Notes: generated from the letters alone by a model not told the origin. A stretch of 64,000 bases of DNA from Pseudolysinimonas_A sp049651805 (GCF_049651805.1 NZ_JBASCU010000048.1:1-64000); one strand, 5' to 3'; numbered from the stretch's first letter, positions 34,274-43,024 are shown. Program-made: numbers and translations.

Positions 34274-35479
34274 ATGACCAACCCGATAGCCGTCCTGGGC
34301 TGCGGCCCCGCCGGCATGGCTGCCGCGCTGGCGCTCCACACGGTGGGACACGACGTGCGCGTCTACGAGCGCTACCCGGAAGCCCGTGCGGCGGGCAACA
34401 TCCTCAACCTCTGGCCACCGCCCATCCGGGCCCTCGAAGAGATGGGCGTGAATGTCGTCGACCTGGGGTCGCCGTGCCACGGTTCCTTCGTGAACGCGTA
34501 CACGGGGCACGTGCGCGCCGACGTGCATCTGCCTGCCGAAGTGGTTGCGCGCTATCAGGGCGGCTTCATCGGCATGCTGCGCCCGGTGCTCTACGAGCGG
34601 ATGCTTGCGGCGATGCCCGATGGCGTGATCAAGGTCAATCACACGGTGACCGGCATCCACGATCACGGCGACGGTGTCGAACTCACCTTCGCCGACGGGT
34701 CGAAGGTCGAGACGCCACTTCTGATCGGAGCCGACGGCATCGACTCGACGGTGCGGGCGCACCTGTGGGGAGACGCGCCGAAGCGCGAACACCGGCTTCA
34801 GATCATCGGCGGGCATACCGACCAGCTACCGGCGAGTGCCACGATGAACGAGGCGGTGATCTCGCACACGAAATGGGTGCAAGGCAGCTATTCGTCGATT
34901 CGCGACCACGGCAAGGACGGCTACCAATGGTGGGTGCTCCAGGCCTGGGATCCCGAGAAGCCCGGGCCGGCCGACCTCAAGGCCCACGCACTGGAGACCG
35001 CGCGCGACTTCGGTGCGCCACTCACCGACCTCATCGCGGCCACGACGCCTCAGAACACCCAGCGGTGGGTCATCCGCGATCGGAAGCCGCTCACGCAGTG
35101 GTCGAAGGGCCGCATCACGCTTGCCGGCGATGCGGCTCACGCGACCTCGCCCTACGCCGCGTATGGCGCGGGCATGTCGATCGGTGACGGCTACGCACTC
35201 GCTAAATTGCTGAAACACGTCGACCTGAGCTCGACGACGGATGTCGCGGCGGCTCTCGCTGTGTATGACGAGAAGCGGATCCCGCACACCACCGCGCAGG
35301 TTCAACAGGCCTACGTGCTGGGGCAGGCGTTCCATCACATCCCGAGACTTCTGCGCCCGTTTCGCGATTTCATGCTCGACCGCACCGGAATGCTGCAGAA
35401 GCAGGTCGGCGACCGCAGCCCGCAAGAGATCGTCGACCAGTTGCAGGAAATGGGCGAGGAGACGCTGGCGAACGCGTGA
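34274..35479 (+). CDS. FAD-dependent monooxygenase
   Basis: A 401-aa group A flavin monooxygenase. FAD motif GCGPAGMAAALAL, second motif LLIGADGIDSTVRA and the C-terminal GDAAHATSPYAAYGAGM are intact. It differs clearly from the monooxygenase at 29770 (long insertions around 60-110, including NLWPPPIRALEEMG), so it acts on another substrate or step. ATG 34274 is chosen over upstream frames because GAGGAAGAGGAA precedes it at good spacing and the protein then begins directly with the FAD strand. It is followed, with 4-nt overlap, by the TetR gene. Confidence 0.92.
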   Translation: MTNPIAVLGCGPAGMAAALALHTVGHDVRVYERYPEARAAGNILNLWPPPIRALEEMGVNVVDLGSPCHGSFVNAYTGHVRADVHLPAEVVARYQGGFIGMLRPVLYERMLAAMPDGVIKVNHTVTGIHDHGDGVELTFADGSKVETPLLIGADGIDSTVRAHLWGDAPKREHRLQIIGGHTDQLPASATMNEAVISHTKWVQGSYSSIRDHGKDGYQWWVLQAWDPEKPGPADLKAHALETARDFGAPLTDLIAATTPQNTQRWVIRDRKPLTQWSKGRITLAGDAAHATSPYAAYGAGMSIGDGYALAKLLKHVDLSSTTDVAAALAVYDEKRIPHTTAQVQQAYVLGQAFHHIPRLLRPFRDFMLDRTGMLQKQVGDRSPQEIVDQLQEMGEETLANA

Positions 35480-36195
35480 GCATCGCAGGCGGCGAGGGTC
35501 GGGTGCGAGATGATCGCAAGATGCCGACCCCGCCGTCCGCCCGTCTGCCCGCGGTGCGCCCGCCGAAACAGGACCGCACCCGCGAGAGCTGGCAGCGCAT
35601 CCTCGAAACCGGCCTCGAACTGCTGGAGACCGGCGGATGGGAGGCACTGACGGTTTCGGAGGTGTGCCGCCGATGCGGCATCTCGGCGCCGTCGCTCTAT
35701 GCGCGGGTCGACGGCCGAAACGGCCTGTTCTACGCCGTCTACGAGTACGGCATGGTGCGGGTCGCGTCGACCCAGGCGCAACTCGCCGAGTCTGTCCGGC
35801 CCGGCGAAGGTCTCGAGACGGCCGCTCGGCGGGCCACCGAGGCGATGCTGGAAACCTTCGAGCGGCACGGGGCCCTGCTGCGGGCCGTCATTCTGCGCGC
35901 CTCGGTCGACGCCGAGTTCCGCGGCCGAGGCGCGATCGAATCCCGGATCGCCCTCCGCGGCGTTTTCGAGCACGTGCCGGGCAAGCGAACCGCGGTCGAG
36001 GCCGCTGGGCGCACGGTCTTCTCGGAATGTGTCGTGCGCATCATCTACGGGGCCGACTTCTTCACCGGCGACCCCGAGTCGTCGGAGCAGTTCGTCGATC
36101 GGCTCACGACCCTGATCGTCGGCGCCGTCACGGCGGCCGGGCCGCCGATCGAAGGTGAGGACTGGCCCGTTCGGCAGGAGAGAATGGGGCAATGA
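35476..36195 (+). CDS. TetR-family regulator
   Basis: A 239-aa regulator. After a Pro/Arg-rich lead, the helix-turn-helix spans about 38-85 (TRESWQRILETGLELLETGG, LTVSEVCRRCGISAPSLYA), followed by a variable ligand domain. GTG 35476 overlaps the monooxygenase stop; ATG 35521 (MPTPPSARLP) would be an alternative start. Its stop overlaps the glmU ATG, so transcription of this regulator likely runs into the essential glmU-prs genes. It probably controls the monooxygenase operon in which it sits. Confidence 0.9.
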   Translation: MSIAGGEGRVRDDRKMPTPPSARLPAVRPPKQDRTRESWQRILETGLELLETGGWEALTVSEVCRRCGISAPSLYARVDGRNGLFYAVYEYGMVRVASTQAQLAESVRPGEGLETAARRATEAMLETFERHGALLRAVILRASVDAEFRGRGAIESRIALRGVFEHVPGKRTAVEAAGRTVFSECVVRIIYGADFFTGDPESSEQFVDRLTTLIVGAVTAAGPPIEGEDWPVRQERMGQ

Positions 36196-37607
36196 CCGAC
36201 TCACGGCTCGCCATCGTCGTCCTCGCTGCCGGGCAGGGCACTCGGATGAAGTCATCCCGGCCCAAGGTGCTGCACGACCTCGCGGGCGTGCCACTGCTCG
36301 GGCACGTGCTCGCCACGGCGCGCGAACTGTCGGCCGCTCACGTCGTCACGGTCGTGCGGCACGAGCGAGACCTCGTCGCCGCCGCGGTCGCGGAGTTCCT
36401 GCCGGAGGCGCTCGTCGTCGACCAGGATGACATCCCGGGCACCGGTCGTGCCGTCGAGGTCGCCGTTGGGGCGCTGCCCGACGACTTCGAGGGTGACGTC
36501 GTCGTGATCTCGGGCGACGTGCCGCTGCTCGACGCCGGCACGATCGCCGGGCTGCTCGAAGCGCACCGCCGCGCCACCGCCGCCGCCACGCTGCTCTCGG
36601 CGATCGTCGAGGACGCAACCGGCTACGGGCGCATCGTGCGGGATGCCGACGGTGCGTTGATCCGGATCGTCGAGCACGGCGACGCGACCGACGACGAGCG
36701 GGCGATCAGCGAGGTCAACTCGGGCACCTACGTCTTCACCGTCTCGTCACTGCGCACCCAGTTGCCGCAGCTCGCGACCGCGAACGCGCAGGGCGAGCGC
36801 TACCTCACGGATGTCGTCGGACTGCTGCACGCATCCGGAGCGCCCGTCGAAGCGGTGCCCGCCCCGGATGCCTGGATCGTCGAGGGCATCAACGACCGCG
36901 TGCAACTCGCCCGCGCCGCCGGTCGGCTGAACGCGATGATCGTGCGCGGCTGGCAGCTAGCCGGAGTGACGGTGCACGATCCCGGCAGCACCTGGATCGA
37001 CCTGCGCGCGACTCTCGCCGAAGACGTCGAGCTGCTGCCGAACACCCACATCTCGGGTTCGACCACCGTCGCGCGGGGTGCCCGGATCGGCCCCGACACG
37101 ACGCTTCTCGACTGCGAAGTGGGTGAGGATGCCGTGGTGAAGCGCACCGACGGGACGCTCGCCGTGATCGGCAAGGGCGCGACGGTCGGGCCGTTCGCCT
37201 ACCTTCGCCCGGGTACCGAACTCGGCGAGGGCGGCAAGATCGGCACCTACGTCGAGACCAAGAACGCGAAGATCGGCGCCGGCGCGAAGGTTCCGCACCT
37301 GTCGTACATCGGAGACGCGACCATCGGCGAGGGCACCAACATCGGCGCGGGAGCGATCACCGCGAACTACGACGGTTTCACCAAGCACGCAACGACGATC
37401 GGGTCGCACGTGCATACCGGTACCCACAACTCGTTCGTCGCCCCCGTGACGATCGGCGACGACGCCACGATCGGAGCCGGCACTGTCGTGCGACGCGACG
37501 TGCCGCCCGGCGCGCTCGCGGTCAGCGTCGCACAGCTGAAGATCGTCGAGGGCTGGACCGAACGGCACCGCGCGTCGGCCCAAGCTGCCGCGGACGCCCA
37601 GGAGTGA
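36192..37607 (+). CDS. glmU: Bifunctional N-acetylglucosamine-1-phosphate uridyltransferase/glucosamine-1-phosphate acetyltransferase
   Basis: A 471-aa GlmU, making UDP-GlcNAc for peptidoglycan. The uridyltransferase signature LAAGQGTRMKSSRPKVLH is at 12-29 and the C-terminal half is a left-handed beta helix of hexapeptide repeats (IGPDTTLLDCEVGEDAVV, AYLRPGTELGEGGKIG), with YIGDATIGEGTNIGAGAI near the acetyl-CoA site. ATG 36192 overlaps the TetR stop (ATGA), an unusual coupling of an essential gene to an accessory regulator. prs follows with its own promoter-like sequence. Confidence 0.97.
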   Translation: MTDSRLAIVVLAAGQGTRMKSSRPKVLHDLAGVPLLGHVLATARELSAAHVVTVVRHERDLVAAAVAEFLPEALVVDQDDIPGTGRAVEVAVGALPDDFEGDVVVISGDVPLLDAGTIAGLLEAHRRATAAATLLSAIVEDATGYGRIVRDADGALIRIVEHGDATDDERAISEVNSGTYVFTVSSLRTQLPQLATANAQGERYLTDVVGLLHASGAPVEAVPAPDAWIVEGINDRVQLARAAGRLNAMIVRGWQLAGVTVHDPGSTWIDLRATLAEDVELLPNTHISGSTTVARGARIGPDTTLLDCEVGEDAVVKRTDGTLAVIGKGATVGPFAYLRPGTELGEGGKIGTYVETKNAKIGAGAKVPHLSYIGDATIGEGTNIGAGAITANYDGFTKHATTIGSHVHTGTHNSFVAPVTIGDDATIGAGTVVRRDVPPGALAVSVAQLKIVEGWTERHRASAQAAADAQE

Positions 37608-37612
37608 CCCTC

Positions 37613-37618
37613 TAAGCT
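37613..37618 (+). promoter_or_regulatory. -10 box (TAAGCT) of prs
   Basis: TAAGCT just after the glmU stop; unlike many promoters here it is followed by a 5' leader with an AGGAG ribosome binding site (37635-37639), 6 nt before GTG 37646. Confidence 0.45.
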
Positions 37619-37645
37619 GGAACTCCAAAGGGGCAGGAGCCAGGC

Positions 37646-38623
37646 GTGTCGGCCATCAAGATCACCGGTGAGAAAAGACTGGTCATCGTCAGCGGTCGGG
37701 CCCACCCGCAGCTCGCCGAAGACATCGCGGAAGAGCTGGATTCCGAACTCGTTCCGACCGAGGCCCGCACCTTCGCGAACGGCGAGATCTACGCCCGCTA
37801 CGGCGACAGCATCCGCGGCGCCGACGTCTTCGTCATCCAGTCGCACTGTCCACCGATCAACGAGTGGCTCATGGAGCAGCTCATCATGATCGATGCGGCC
37901 AAGCGGGCGAGCGCCAAGCGCATCACCGTCGTCGCCCCGTTCTATCCCTACGCCCGGCAAGACAAGAAGGGCCGTGGCCGCGAGCCCATCTCAGCCCGCC
38001 TGATCGCCGACCTGTTCAAGGCCGCCGGTGCCGATCGCATCATGAGCGTCGACCTGCACGCCGCCCAGATTCAGGGTTTCTTCGACGGCCCCGTCGACCA
38101 CCTCTTCGCGATGCCGGTGCTGCTCGAGCACTTCCGGTCGAAACTCGATCCCGCGACCCTCACCGTGGTGAGTCCCGATATGGGCCGCGTGCGGGTCGCC
38201 GACATCTGGAGCGACAAACTCGGCGCACCGCTCGCCATCATCCACAAGCGCCGCGACCCGCGGGTCGCCAACCAGGTGAGCGTGCACGAGATCGTCGGCG
38301 AGGTCGAGGGCCGGGTGTGTCTGCTGGTCGACGACATGATCGACACCGGACGCACCATCGTCAAAGCCGCCGAAGCGCTCAAGAAGCAGGGCGCGCTCGG
38401 CGTCGTCGTGGCCGCGACGCACGCCATCTTCTCCGACCCCGCCGTCGAGATTCTGCAGAGCGACGTCATCGACTCGGTCGTCGTCACCGACACCCTGCCG
38501 ATTCCCGACGAGAAGCGTTGGGACCGCCTCACGGTTCTGCCGATCGCGCCGATGCTCGCCCGCGCGATCCACGAAGTGTTCGACGACGGGTCGGTCACCT
38601 CGATGTTCGACGGCGCCGCTTAG
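37646..38623 (+). CDS. prs: Ribose-phosphate pyrophosphokinase (PRPP synthetase)
   Basis: A 325-aa class I enzyme producing PRPP for nucleotide, His and Trp synthesis. Visible: the flexible catalytic loop region FYPYARQDKKGRGREPIS, the signature DLHAAQIQGFF and the PRPP-binding loop LLVDDMIDTGRTI. It lies downstream of glmU as in many actinobacteria. GTG 37646 is set by the AGGAG site. It overlaps the convergent gene at 38620 by 4 nt. Confidence 0.97.
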   Translation: MSAIKITGEKRLVIVSGRAHPQLAEDIAEELDSELVPTEARTFANGEIYARYGDSIRGADVFVIQSHCPPINEWLMEQLIMIDAAKRASAKRITVVAPFYPYARQDKKGRGREPISARLIADLFKAAGADRIMSVDLHAAQIQGFFDGPVDHLFAMPVLLEHFRSKLDPATLTVVSPDMGRVRVADIWSDKLGAPLAIIHKRRDPRVANQVSVHEIVGEVEGRVCLLVDDMIDTGRTIVKAAEALKKQGALGVVVAATHAIFSDPAVEILQSDVIDSVVVTDTLPIPDEKRWDRLTVLPIAPMLARAIHEVFDDGSVTSMFDGAA

Positions 38624-39276
38624 GAGCCCCAGGCGCTCCGCGGTGCGGCGACGACCTCAACCGGCCGATAGGACCAGTGGCCGCCCCACGCGTAGTTGCC
38701 GCCCGCCCACGGTGACGCCCAGATCGCATACTCGATCGTCGCCGTGTCGGCCGATGCGGCGAACCCTGCGGCGATCTCGCTGTACATTCCGCTCGTAGTC
38801 AGTGCCTTCGCGACCACCCGCGCCGACTCGTCGAGACTCGAGTAGGACGCGAAGCCGCCCGCCCCGATGTTGAGCGGATTATTGCGGCGATACCAGTCCG
38901 GAGGGCCGTTCTCCTGCCGCATCCAGCGCAGGATGACGGTGACGTTGCTGTCGGTGATCGGCCAGCCCGCGTAGACCAGCACCAGCTTCGCCCAGTCGTA
39001 GTTCGTCCCGCCTTGGATGAACGTCTCAGGCCCCGGGGTCGCGCCGAAGGTGTCTCGGCTGAGGGCGCTCGTGCTGGCGGCGAGAACCGCGTGCGCGACT
39101 GGCACCTCGAACTCTTGGGCGTAACGGGCGGCGTATTCCGCGCGCTGCTCTTCGAGAGAGGGTCCCGCGGCGAGGGGCGATATGACCACGCCCATCAGGA
39201 GGATGAACGCACCCGCCGTCAGACCGAGGGCCCGACGGTTGAAGCGGCGAAAGCGCTGGTTCGTTGCAGAAGACAT
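38620..39276 (-). CDS. Exported or membrane-anchored protein of unknown function
   Basis: A 218-aa protein with a basic N-terminus (QRFRRFNRRA) and one hydrophobic segment (LGLTAGAFILLMGVVISPLA), then an extracytoplasmic domain. The sequence VTVILRWMRQENGPPDWYRR, RNNPLNIGAGG resembles lysozyme/transglycosylase-like proteins in having an early Glu before NNPLNI, but I cannot assign it. A hydrophobic, Trp-rich end (WASPWAGGNYAWGGHW) is notable. A cell-wall role is a guess. It ends inside the prs stop region, convergently. Confidence 0.75.
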   Translation of the reverse strand: MSSATNQRFRRFNRRALGLTAGAFILLMGVVISPLAAGPSLEEQRAEYAARYAQEFEVPVAHAVLAASTSALSRDTFGATPGPETFIQGGTNYDWAKLVLVYAGWPITDSNVTVILRWMRQENGPPDWYRRNNPLNIGAGGFASYSSLDESARVVAKALTTSGMYSEIAAGFAASADTATIEYAIWASPWAGGNYAWGGHWSYRPVEVVAAPRSAWGS

Positions 39277-39307
39277 CCGCGGGGAGGCTAACAGCCCGTC
39301 CCTGGAA

Positions 39308-39643
39308 TTAGCCTGGGATGAGGCCGAGCGAACCGATCAACGTCTCACGGCCACCGAACTCGCGGGCGTAGCAATACCACGACGGACCGGCCGGGCCGAA
39401 TACCTCGAATCGCGCGACCGGGTCGGCGTCGAGCGGTGCGCCGGCTACCGCGTAGGCGCAGATCGCGCTCGCGGTTCGGGTCTGCAGCCCCACGGTCAGC
39501 ACAATGCTCGGCACGATCAGCCCGATCACGCCCAGCACGATCACGATGCGCATCACGCGCAGGGTCGCCGGATGCCGCAACGGCCGGTTATCGTCCGGAA
39601 CGTAGCCGCGCAGTTCCGGAGGGTCTTCTTCGTCGTGCGACAC
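39308..39643 (-). CDS. Small single-span membrane protein, unknown function
   Basis: A 111-aa protein starting at GTG 39643 (MSHDEEDPPELRGYVPDD), with an acidic cytoplasmic head, one transmembrane helix (IVIVLGVIGLIVPSIVLTVG) and an outer part with two Cys (SAICAYAV, SWYCYARE) that may pair. The longer frame upstream overlaps chrA on the other strand and is not supported. It is transcribed divergently from chrA, separated by 45 bp. Confidence 0.65.
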   Translation of the reverse strand: MSHDEEDPPELRGYVPDDNRPLRHPATLRVMRIVIVLGVIGLIVPSIVLTVGLQTRTASAICAYAVAGAPLDADPVARFEVFGPAGPSWYCYAREFGGRETLIGSLGLIPG

Positions 39644-39676
39644 CGCTCTACTCAACCACCCTCGACCCGCCGCCGA

Positions 39677-39682
39677 TACGAT
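39677..39682 (+). promoter_or_regulatory. -10 box (TACGAT) of chrA
   Basis: TACGAT lies 6 nt before GTG 39689, giving leaderless spacing and selecting this start over an in-frame extension to 39182. Confidence 0.45.
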
Positions 39683-39688
39683 GCCGCG

Positions 39689-40903
39689 GTGACCGCATCC
39701 GCTGCCCCCGCCACCACGGGCAGCGTCGGCGAGGTGTTCGCCGCCTTCCTGCGGCTCGGGCTCACCTCGTTCGGCGGGCCGATCGCCCACCTCGGCTACT
39801 TCCGCACCGAGTTCGTCGAGCGACGCCGGTGGCTCGACGATCGCGGCTACGGCGAGCTCGTCGCGCTAAGCCAGTTCCTGCCCGGCCCGTCGTCGAGCCA
39901 GGTCGGCTTCACGCTCGGGCTGTTACGAGCGGGGCCGTTCGGTGCGCTGGCCGCGTTCACCGCGTTCACGTTGCCGTCCGCGGTACTGCTCGTGCTCTTC
40001 GCGTTCGGTGTCTCCTGGTTCGACGGCCCGATCGCTTCGGGGGCACTCACCGGACTCAAGGTCGTGGCGGTCGCGATCGTCGCGCAGGCCGTATTGGGGA
40101 TGGCGCGCACCCTCACCCCCGACCTGCGCCGCGCCGCCATCGCGGTCACCGCCCTGGTGATCGTGGTCGCGTTCACCGGACCGCTCGGGCAGGTGGGCGC
40201 GATTCTCGTCGGAGCGATCGCCGGGATGCTGCTGTGCCGGGCGTCGGCCGAATCCGACGACAGCGGCCTGGCCTTCCCGATTCCGCGGTGGGTCGGCGTC
40301 GTCGCCCTCGCGGTGTTCGCGCTGCTCATCGCGGGTCTCCCGGTGCTCGCCGTCCTGGCGCGCTCGCCCGTCGTCACGCTGCTCGACTCGTTCGTGCGCG
40401 CCGGGGCTCTGGTGTTCGGCGGCGGTCACGTGGTGCTGCCGCTGCTCGAGGCGGAGGTCGTGTCGACCGGTCTCGTCGGATCCGACGAGTTCCTCGCCGG
40501 CTACTCGGCCGCCCAGGCCGTGCCGGGTCCCCTCTTCACGTTCGCCGGGTATCTCGGGGCGCTCGCCGAACCCGGGCCGGGCGGCGTGGCGGGGGCGGCT
40601 CTCGCGCTCATCGGAATCTTCCTGCCCGGCTTCCTGATCCTGATCGGCGTGCTCCCGTTCTGGCACACCCTCCGCACCCGTCCCGTCGCACAGGGCTTCA
40701 TCCGGGGCGCGAGCGCCGCGGTCGTCGGCATCCTCGCCGCCGCCCTCTACGACCCCGTCTTCACTTCAGCGATCGTCGACCCCACGACTTTCGCCCTCGC
40801 CGTGGCCTGCTTCGTACTCCTCGTCGTCGCGAAAGCGCCCCCCTGGTCGGTCGTCCTCCTAGGAGCAGCCGCCGGCATCCTGTTGGCCGTTATCGGTGGT
40901 TGA
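39689..40903 (+). CDS. chrA: Chromate transporter (CHR family), long form
   Basis: A 404-aa membrane protein with two homologous halves, each beginning with the ChrA motif: FLRLGLTSFGGPIAHLGYF in the first and FVRAGALVFGGGHVVLPLL in the second; SQFLPGPSSSQVGFTLG and AAQAVPGPLFTFAGYLG follow in parallel. About ten to twelve transmembrane helices. It exports chromate or sulfate-like oxyanions; many homologues in non-resistant strains have unknown substrates. Its last residues and TGA are inside a double-hairpin repeat (copy 4), so the native C-terminus may have been altered. Confidence 0.92.
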   Translation: MTASAAPATTGSVGEVFAAFLRLGLTSFGGPIAHLGYFRTEFVERRRWLDDRGYGELVALSQFLPGPSSSQVGFTLGLLRAGPFGALAAFTAFTLPSAVLLVLFAFGVSWFDGPIASGALTGLKVVAVAIVAQAVLGMARTLTPDLRRAAIAVTALVIVVAFTGPLGQVGAILVGAIAGMLLCRASAESDDSGLAFPIPRWVGVVALAVFALLIAGLPVLAVLARSPVVTLLDSFVRAGALVFGGGHVVLPLLEAEVVSTGLVGSDEFLAGYSAAQAVPGPLFTFAGYLGALAEPGPGGVAGAALALIGIFLPGFLILIGVLPFWHTLRTRPVAQGFIRGASAAVVGILAAALYDPVFTSAIVDPTTFALAVACFVLLVVAKAPPWSVVLLGAAAGILLAVIGG

Positions 40904-41023
40904 GTAGCGCCGCAGGCGCGTGTCGAAACCCCCGCGAGTTACTCGGGGGTGTGGTTTCGCTCCCCACCGCCCTGAACGGGCGGCGTGGGCCCAGCCCGCT
41001 GCGCGGGCTGCTCAACCACCGAG
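40892..41023. repeat. Double-hairpin REP-like repeat (copy 4) between chrA and gnd
   Basis: Left half ATCGGTGGTTGAGTAGCGCCGCAGGCGCGTGTCGAAACC, right half ending GCTGCTCAACCACCGAG. The interior holds two further hairpins (CCCGCGAGTTACTCGGGGG region and CCGCCCTGAACGGGCGG). It lies between convergent genes and includes the chrA stop; a bidirectional terminator role is possible. Confidence 0.85.
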
Positions 41024-41032
41024 TGGTGTGGC

Positions 41033-42487
41033 TCAGTGTGAGTCGGTTGCCGAGATCTCCGAGCGGTCTCCCGACCACAGCGTGTGGAAGGTGCCCTCGC
41101 GGTCGACGCGGCGGTAGGTGTGGGCGCCGAAGAAGTCGCGCTGGCCCTGCACGAGCGCGGCGGGCAGCCGTTCCGCGCGCAGCCCGTCGTAGTACGACAG
41201 CGAGGACGAGAACGCCGGGGCGGGGATGCCCGAGACGGCCGCCGCGGCGACGACGCGACGCCACGCATCCTGCGTGCGGGTGACGACGCCGCGGAAGAAC
41301 GGCGCGGTGATGAGGCTCACGAGCCCCGGGTCGTCGGCGTAGCTCTCGGTGATGCGGTTGAGGAACGAGGCGCGGATGATGCAGCCGCCCCGCCAGATCT
41401 TGGCGATCTCACCTTTCTGGATGTTCCAGCCGTACTGTTCCGCGCCGGCGACGATCGCGTCGAAACCCTGGCTGTAGGCGACGATCTTCGAGGCGTAGAG
41501 GGCCTGCCGCACGTCCTCGATGAAGGCGTCGGCATCCGCGACCGGGTGCACCTCGGGGCCGGGCAGGTTGCCGGCGGCGGCACGCTGCAGCGGCTTCGAC
41601 GACAGTGACCGCGCGAAGACCGCTTCGGCGATGCCCGAGACGGGGATGCCGAGGTCGAGGGCGGTCTGAACGGTCCAGACGCCGGTGCCCTTCGATCCCG
41701 CCTGGTCGAGGATGACGTCGACGAGCGGCTTGCCCGTCTCGGCGTCGACCTGGCGCAGCACTTCGGCGGTGATCTCGATGAGATACGACTCGAGTTCGCC
41801 GGCATTCCATTCGGCGAAGATGTCGGCGATCTCGGCCGGGGTCTTGCCGGTGCCGCGGCGGATGAGGTCGTAGGCCTCGGCGATGAGCTGCATGTCGGCG
41901 TATTCGATGCCGTTGTGGATCATCTTCACGAAGTGGCCGGCGCCGTCGTGCCCGACGTGGGTGACGCACGGCTCGCCTTCGGCGATCGCGGCGATGGACT
42001 TGAGGATGGGGCCGAGCGTGACCCAGGACTCGTCGGATCCGCCGGGCATGATCGACGGGCCGTTGAGCGCGCCCTCTTCGCCGCCCGAGATGCCGGCGCC
42101 GACGAAGTTGATGCCGGTGGCGCGCACGGCGGCCTCGCGGCGGATGGTGTCGGTGAACAACGCGTTGCCGCCGTCGACGATGATGTCGCCCGGCTCGAAC
42201 ACCTTCACGAGCTCGTCGATGACGGCATCCGTACCCTTGCCGGCCTGCACCATGATGAGCGCCGCCCGCGGCTTCTGCAGCGCCGCCGCGAACTCGGCGT
42301 ACGACTTCGTCGCGACGAAGTTCGCCTCGGGGTGCTCGGCGACGAGCGTGTCGGTCTTCTCCGGCGAGCGGTTGAAGATGGCGACCGTATTGCCCTCGCG
42401 ACTGGCGAGGTTGCGGGCGAGGTTGGAGCCCATGACGGCGAGGCCGACGACTCCGATGTTGGCGGTGGCAGAAGACGGGGAATTCAC
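41033..42487 (-). CDS. gnd: 6-phosphogluconate dehydrogenase (decarboxylating)
   Basis: A 484-aa enzyme of the oxidative pentose phosphate pathway. NADP-binding VGLAVMGSNLARNLA, substrate loop GISGGEEGA, catalytic KMIHNGIEYADMQ and the C-terminal all-helical domain are intact; length matches the long NADP-type form. GTG 42487 stands 6 nt after TAGCCT on the minus strand (42499-42494). The divergent neighbour is gluconate kinase, whose product is its substrate. Confidence 0.97.
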   Translation of the reverse strand: MNSPSSATANIGVVGLAVMGSNLARNLASREGNTVAIFNRSPEKTDTLVAEHPEANFVATKSYAEFAAALQKPRAALIMVQAGKGTDAVIDELVKVFEPGDIIVDGGNALFTDTIRREAAVRATGINFVGAGISGGEEGALNGPSIMPGGSDESWVTLGPILKSIAAIAEGEPCVTHVGHDGAGHFVKMIHNGIEYADMQLIAEAYDLIRRGTGKTPAEIADIFAEWNAGELESYLIEITAEVLRQVDAETGKPLVDVILDQAGSKGTGVWTVQTALDLGIPVSGIAEAVFARSLSSKPLQRAAAGNLPGPEVHPVADADAFIEDVRQALYASKIVAYSQGFDAIVAGAEQYGWNIQKGEIAKIWRGGCIIRASFLNRITESYADDPGLVSLITAPFFRGVVTRTQDAWRRVVAAAAVSGIPAPAFSSSLSYYDGLRAERLPAALVQGQRDFFGAHTYRRVDREGTFHTLWSGDRSEISATDSH

Positions 42488-42510
42488 CGCATCAGGCTAC
42501 CGTTGACTGG

Positions 42511-43005
42511 ATGTCTCTCCGCCGCGTCATCGTCGTCATGGGTGTCTCGGGCACCGGCAAGTCCACGATCGGGCGCGCCCTCGCAGAGACGCTGGGCCTG
42601 CCGTTCGTCGAAGGCGACGACCTGCACCCCGAGTCCAACGTCGCCAAGATGGGGGCAGGCATCCCGCTGACCGACGCCGATCGCGGGCCGTGGCTCGACC
42701 TCATCGCCGCCGAACTCGACCGGCCCGTCGTCATCACGTGCTCCGCGCTGAAACGCGCGTACCGCGATCGGCTGCGGCTCGCCGCCCCCGACCTGGTGCT
42801 CGTCTACCTGCACGGCGCGCCCGAGCTGCTCGCGTCGCGGATGGCCCAGCGCGACGGTCACTTCATGCCGACCGCGCTGCTGGAGTCGCAGCTGGCGACG
42901 CTCGAGGAACCCGCCGGCGACGAGAACGTGATTCCGGTGGATGTGATGCTCCGACCCGATGAGATCGTCGAATTGGTGACGGATCGCCTCCGGCAGTCGG
43001 AGTGA
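42511..43005 (+). CDS. gntK: Gluconokinase
   Basis: A 164-aa P-loop kinase. Walker A GVSGTGKST is at residues 11-19, followed by the gluconokinase-specific EGDDLHPESNVAKMGAGIPLTD, CSALKRAYRD and GHFMP. It phosphorylates gluconate to 6-phosphogluconate, feeding the divergent gnd enzyme. The intergenic region is only 23 bp, so the two promoters overlap. Confidence 0.95.
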   Translation: MSLRRVIVVMGVSGTGKSTIGRALAETLGLPFVEGDDLHPESNVAKMGAGIPLTDADRGPWLDLIAAELDRPVVITCSALKRAYRDRLRLAAPDLVLVYLHGAPELLASRMAQRDGHFMPTALLESQLATLEEPAGDENVIPVDVMLRPDEIVELVTDRLRQSE

Positions 43006-43012
43006 CCGCGGG

Positions 43013-43018
43013 TAGGCT
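43013..43018 (+). promoter_or_regulatory. -10 box (TAGGCT) of the gene at 43025
   Basis: TAGGCT ends 6 nt before GTG 43025; no ribosome binding site. The leaderless pattern recurs with the identical hexamer before mfd. Confidence 0.5.
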
Positions 43019-43024
43019 GACGCC

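Noticed and set aside
39182..39688. Upstream extension of chrA
   Set aside because: It covers other genes on the minus strand and has no transporter-like sequence; the ChrA domain begins right after GTG 39689.
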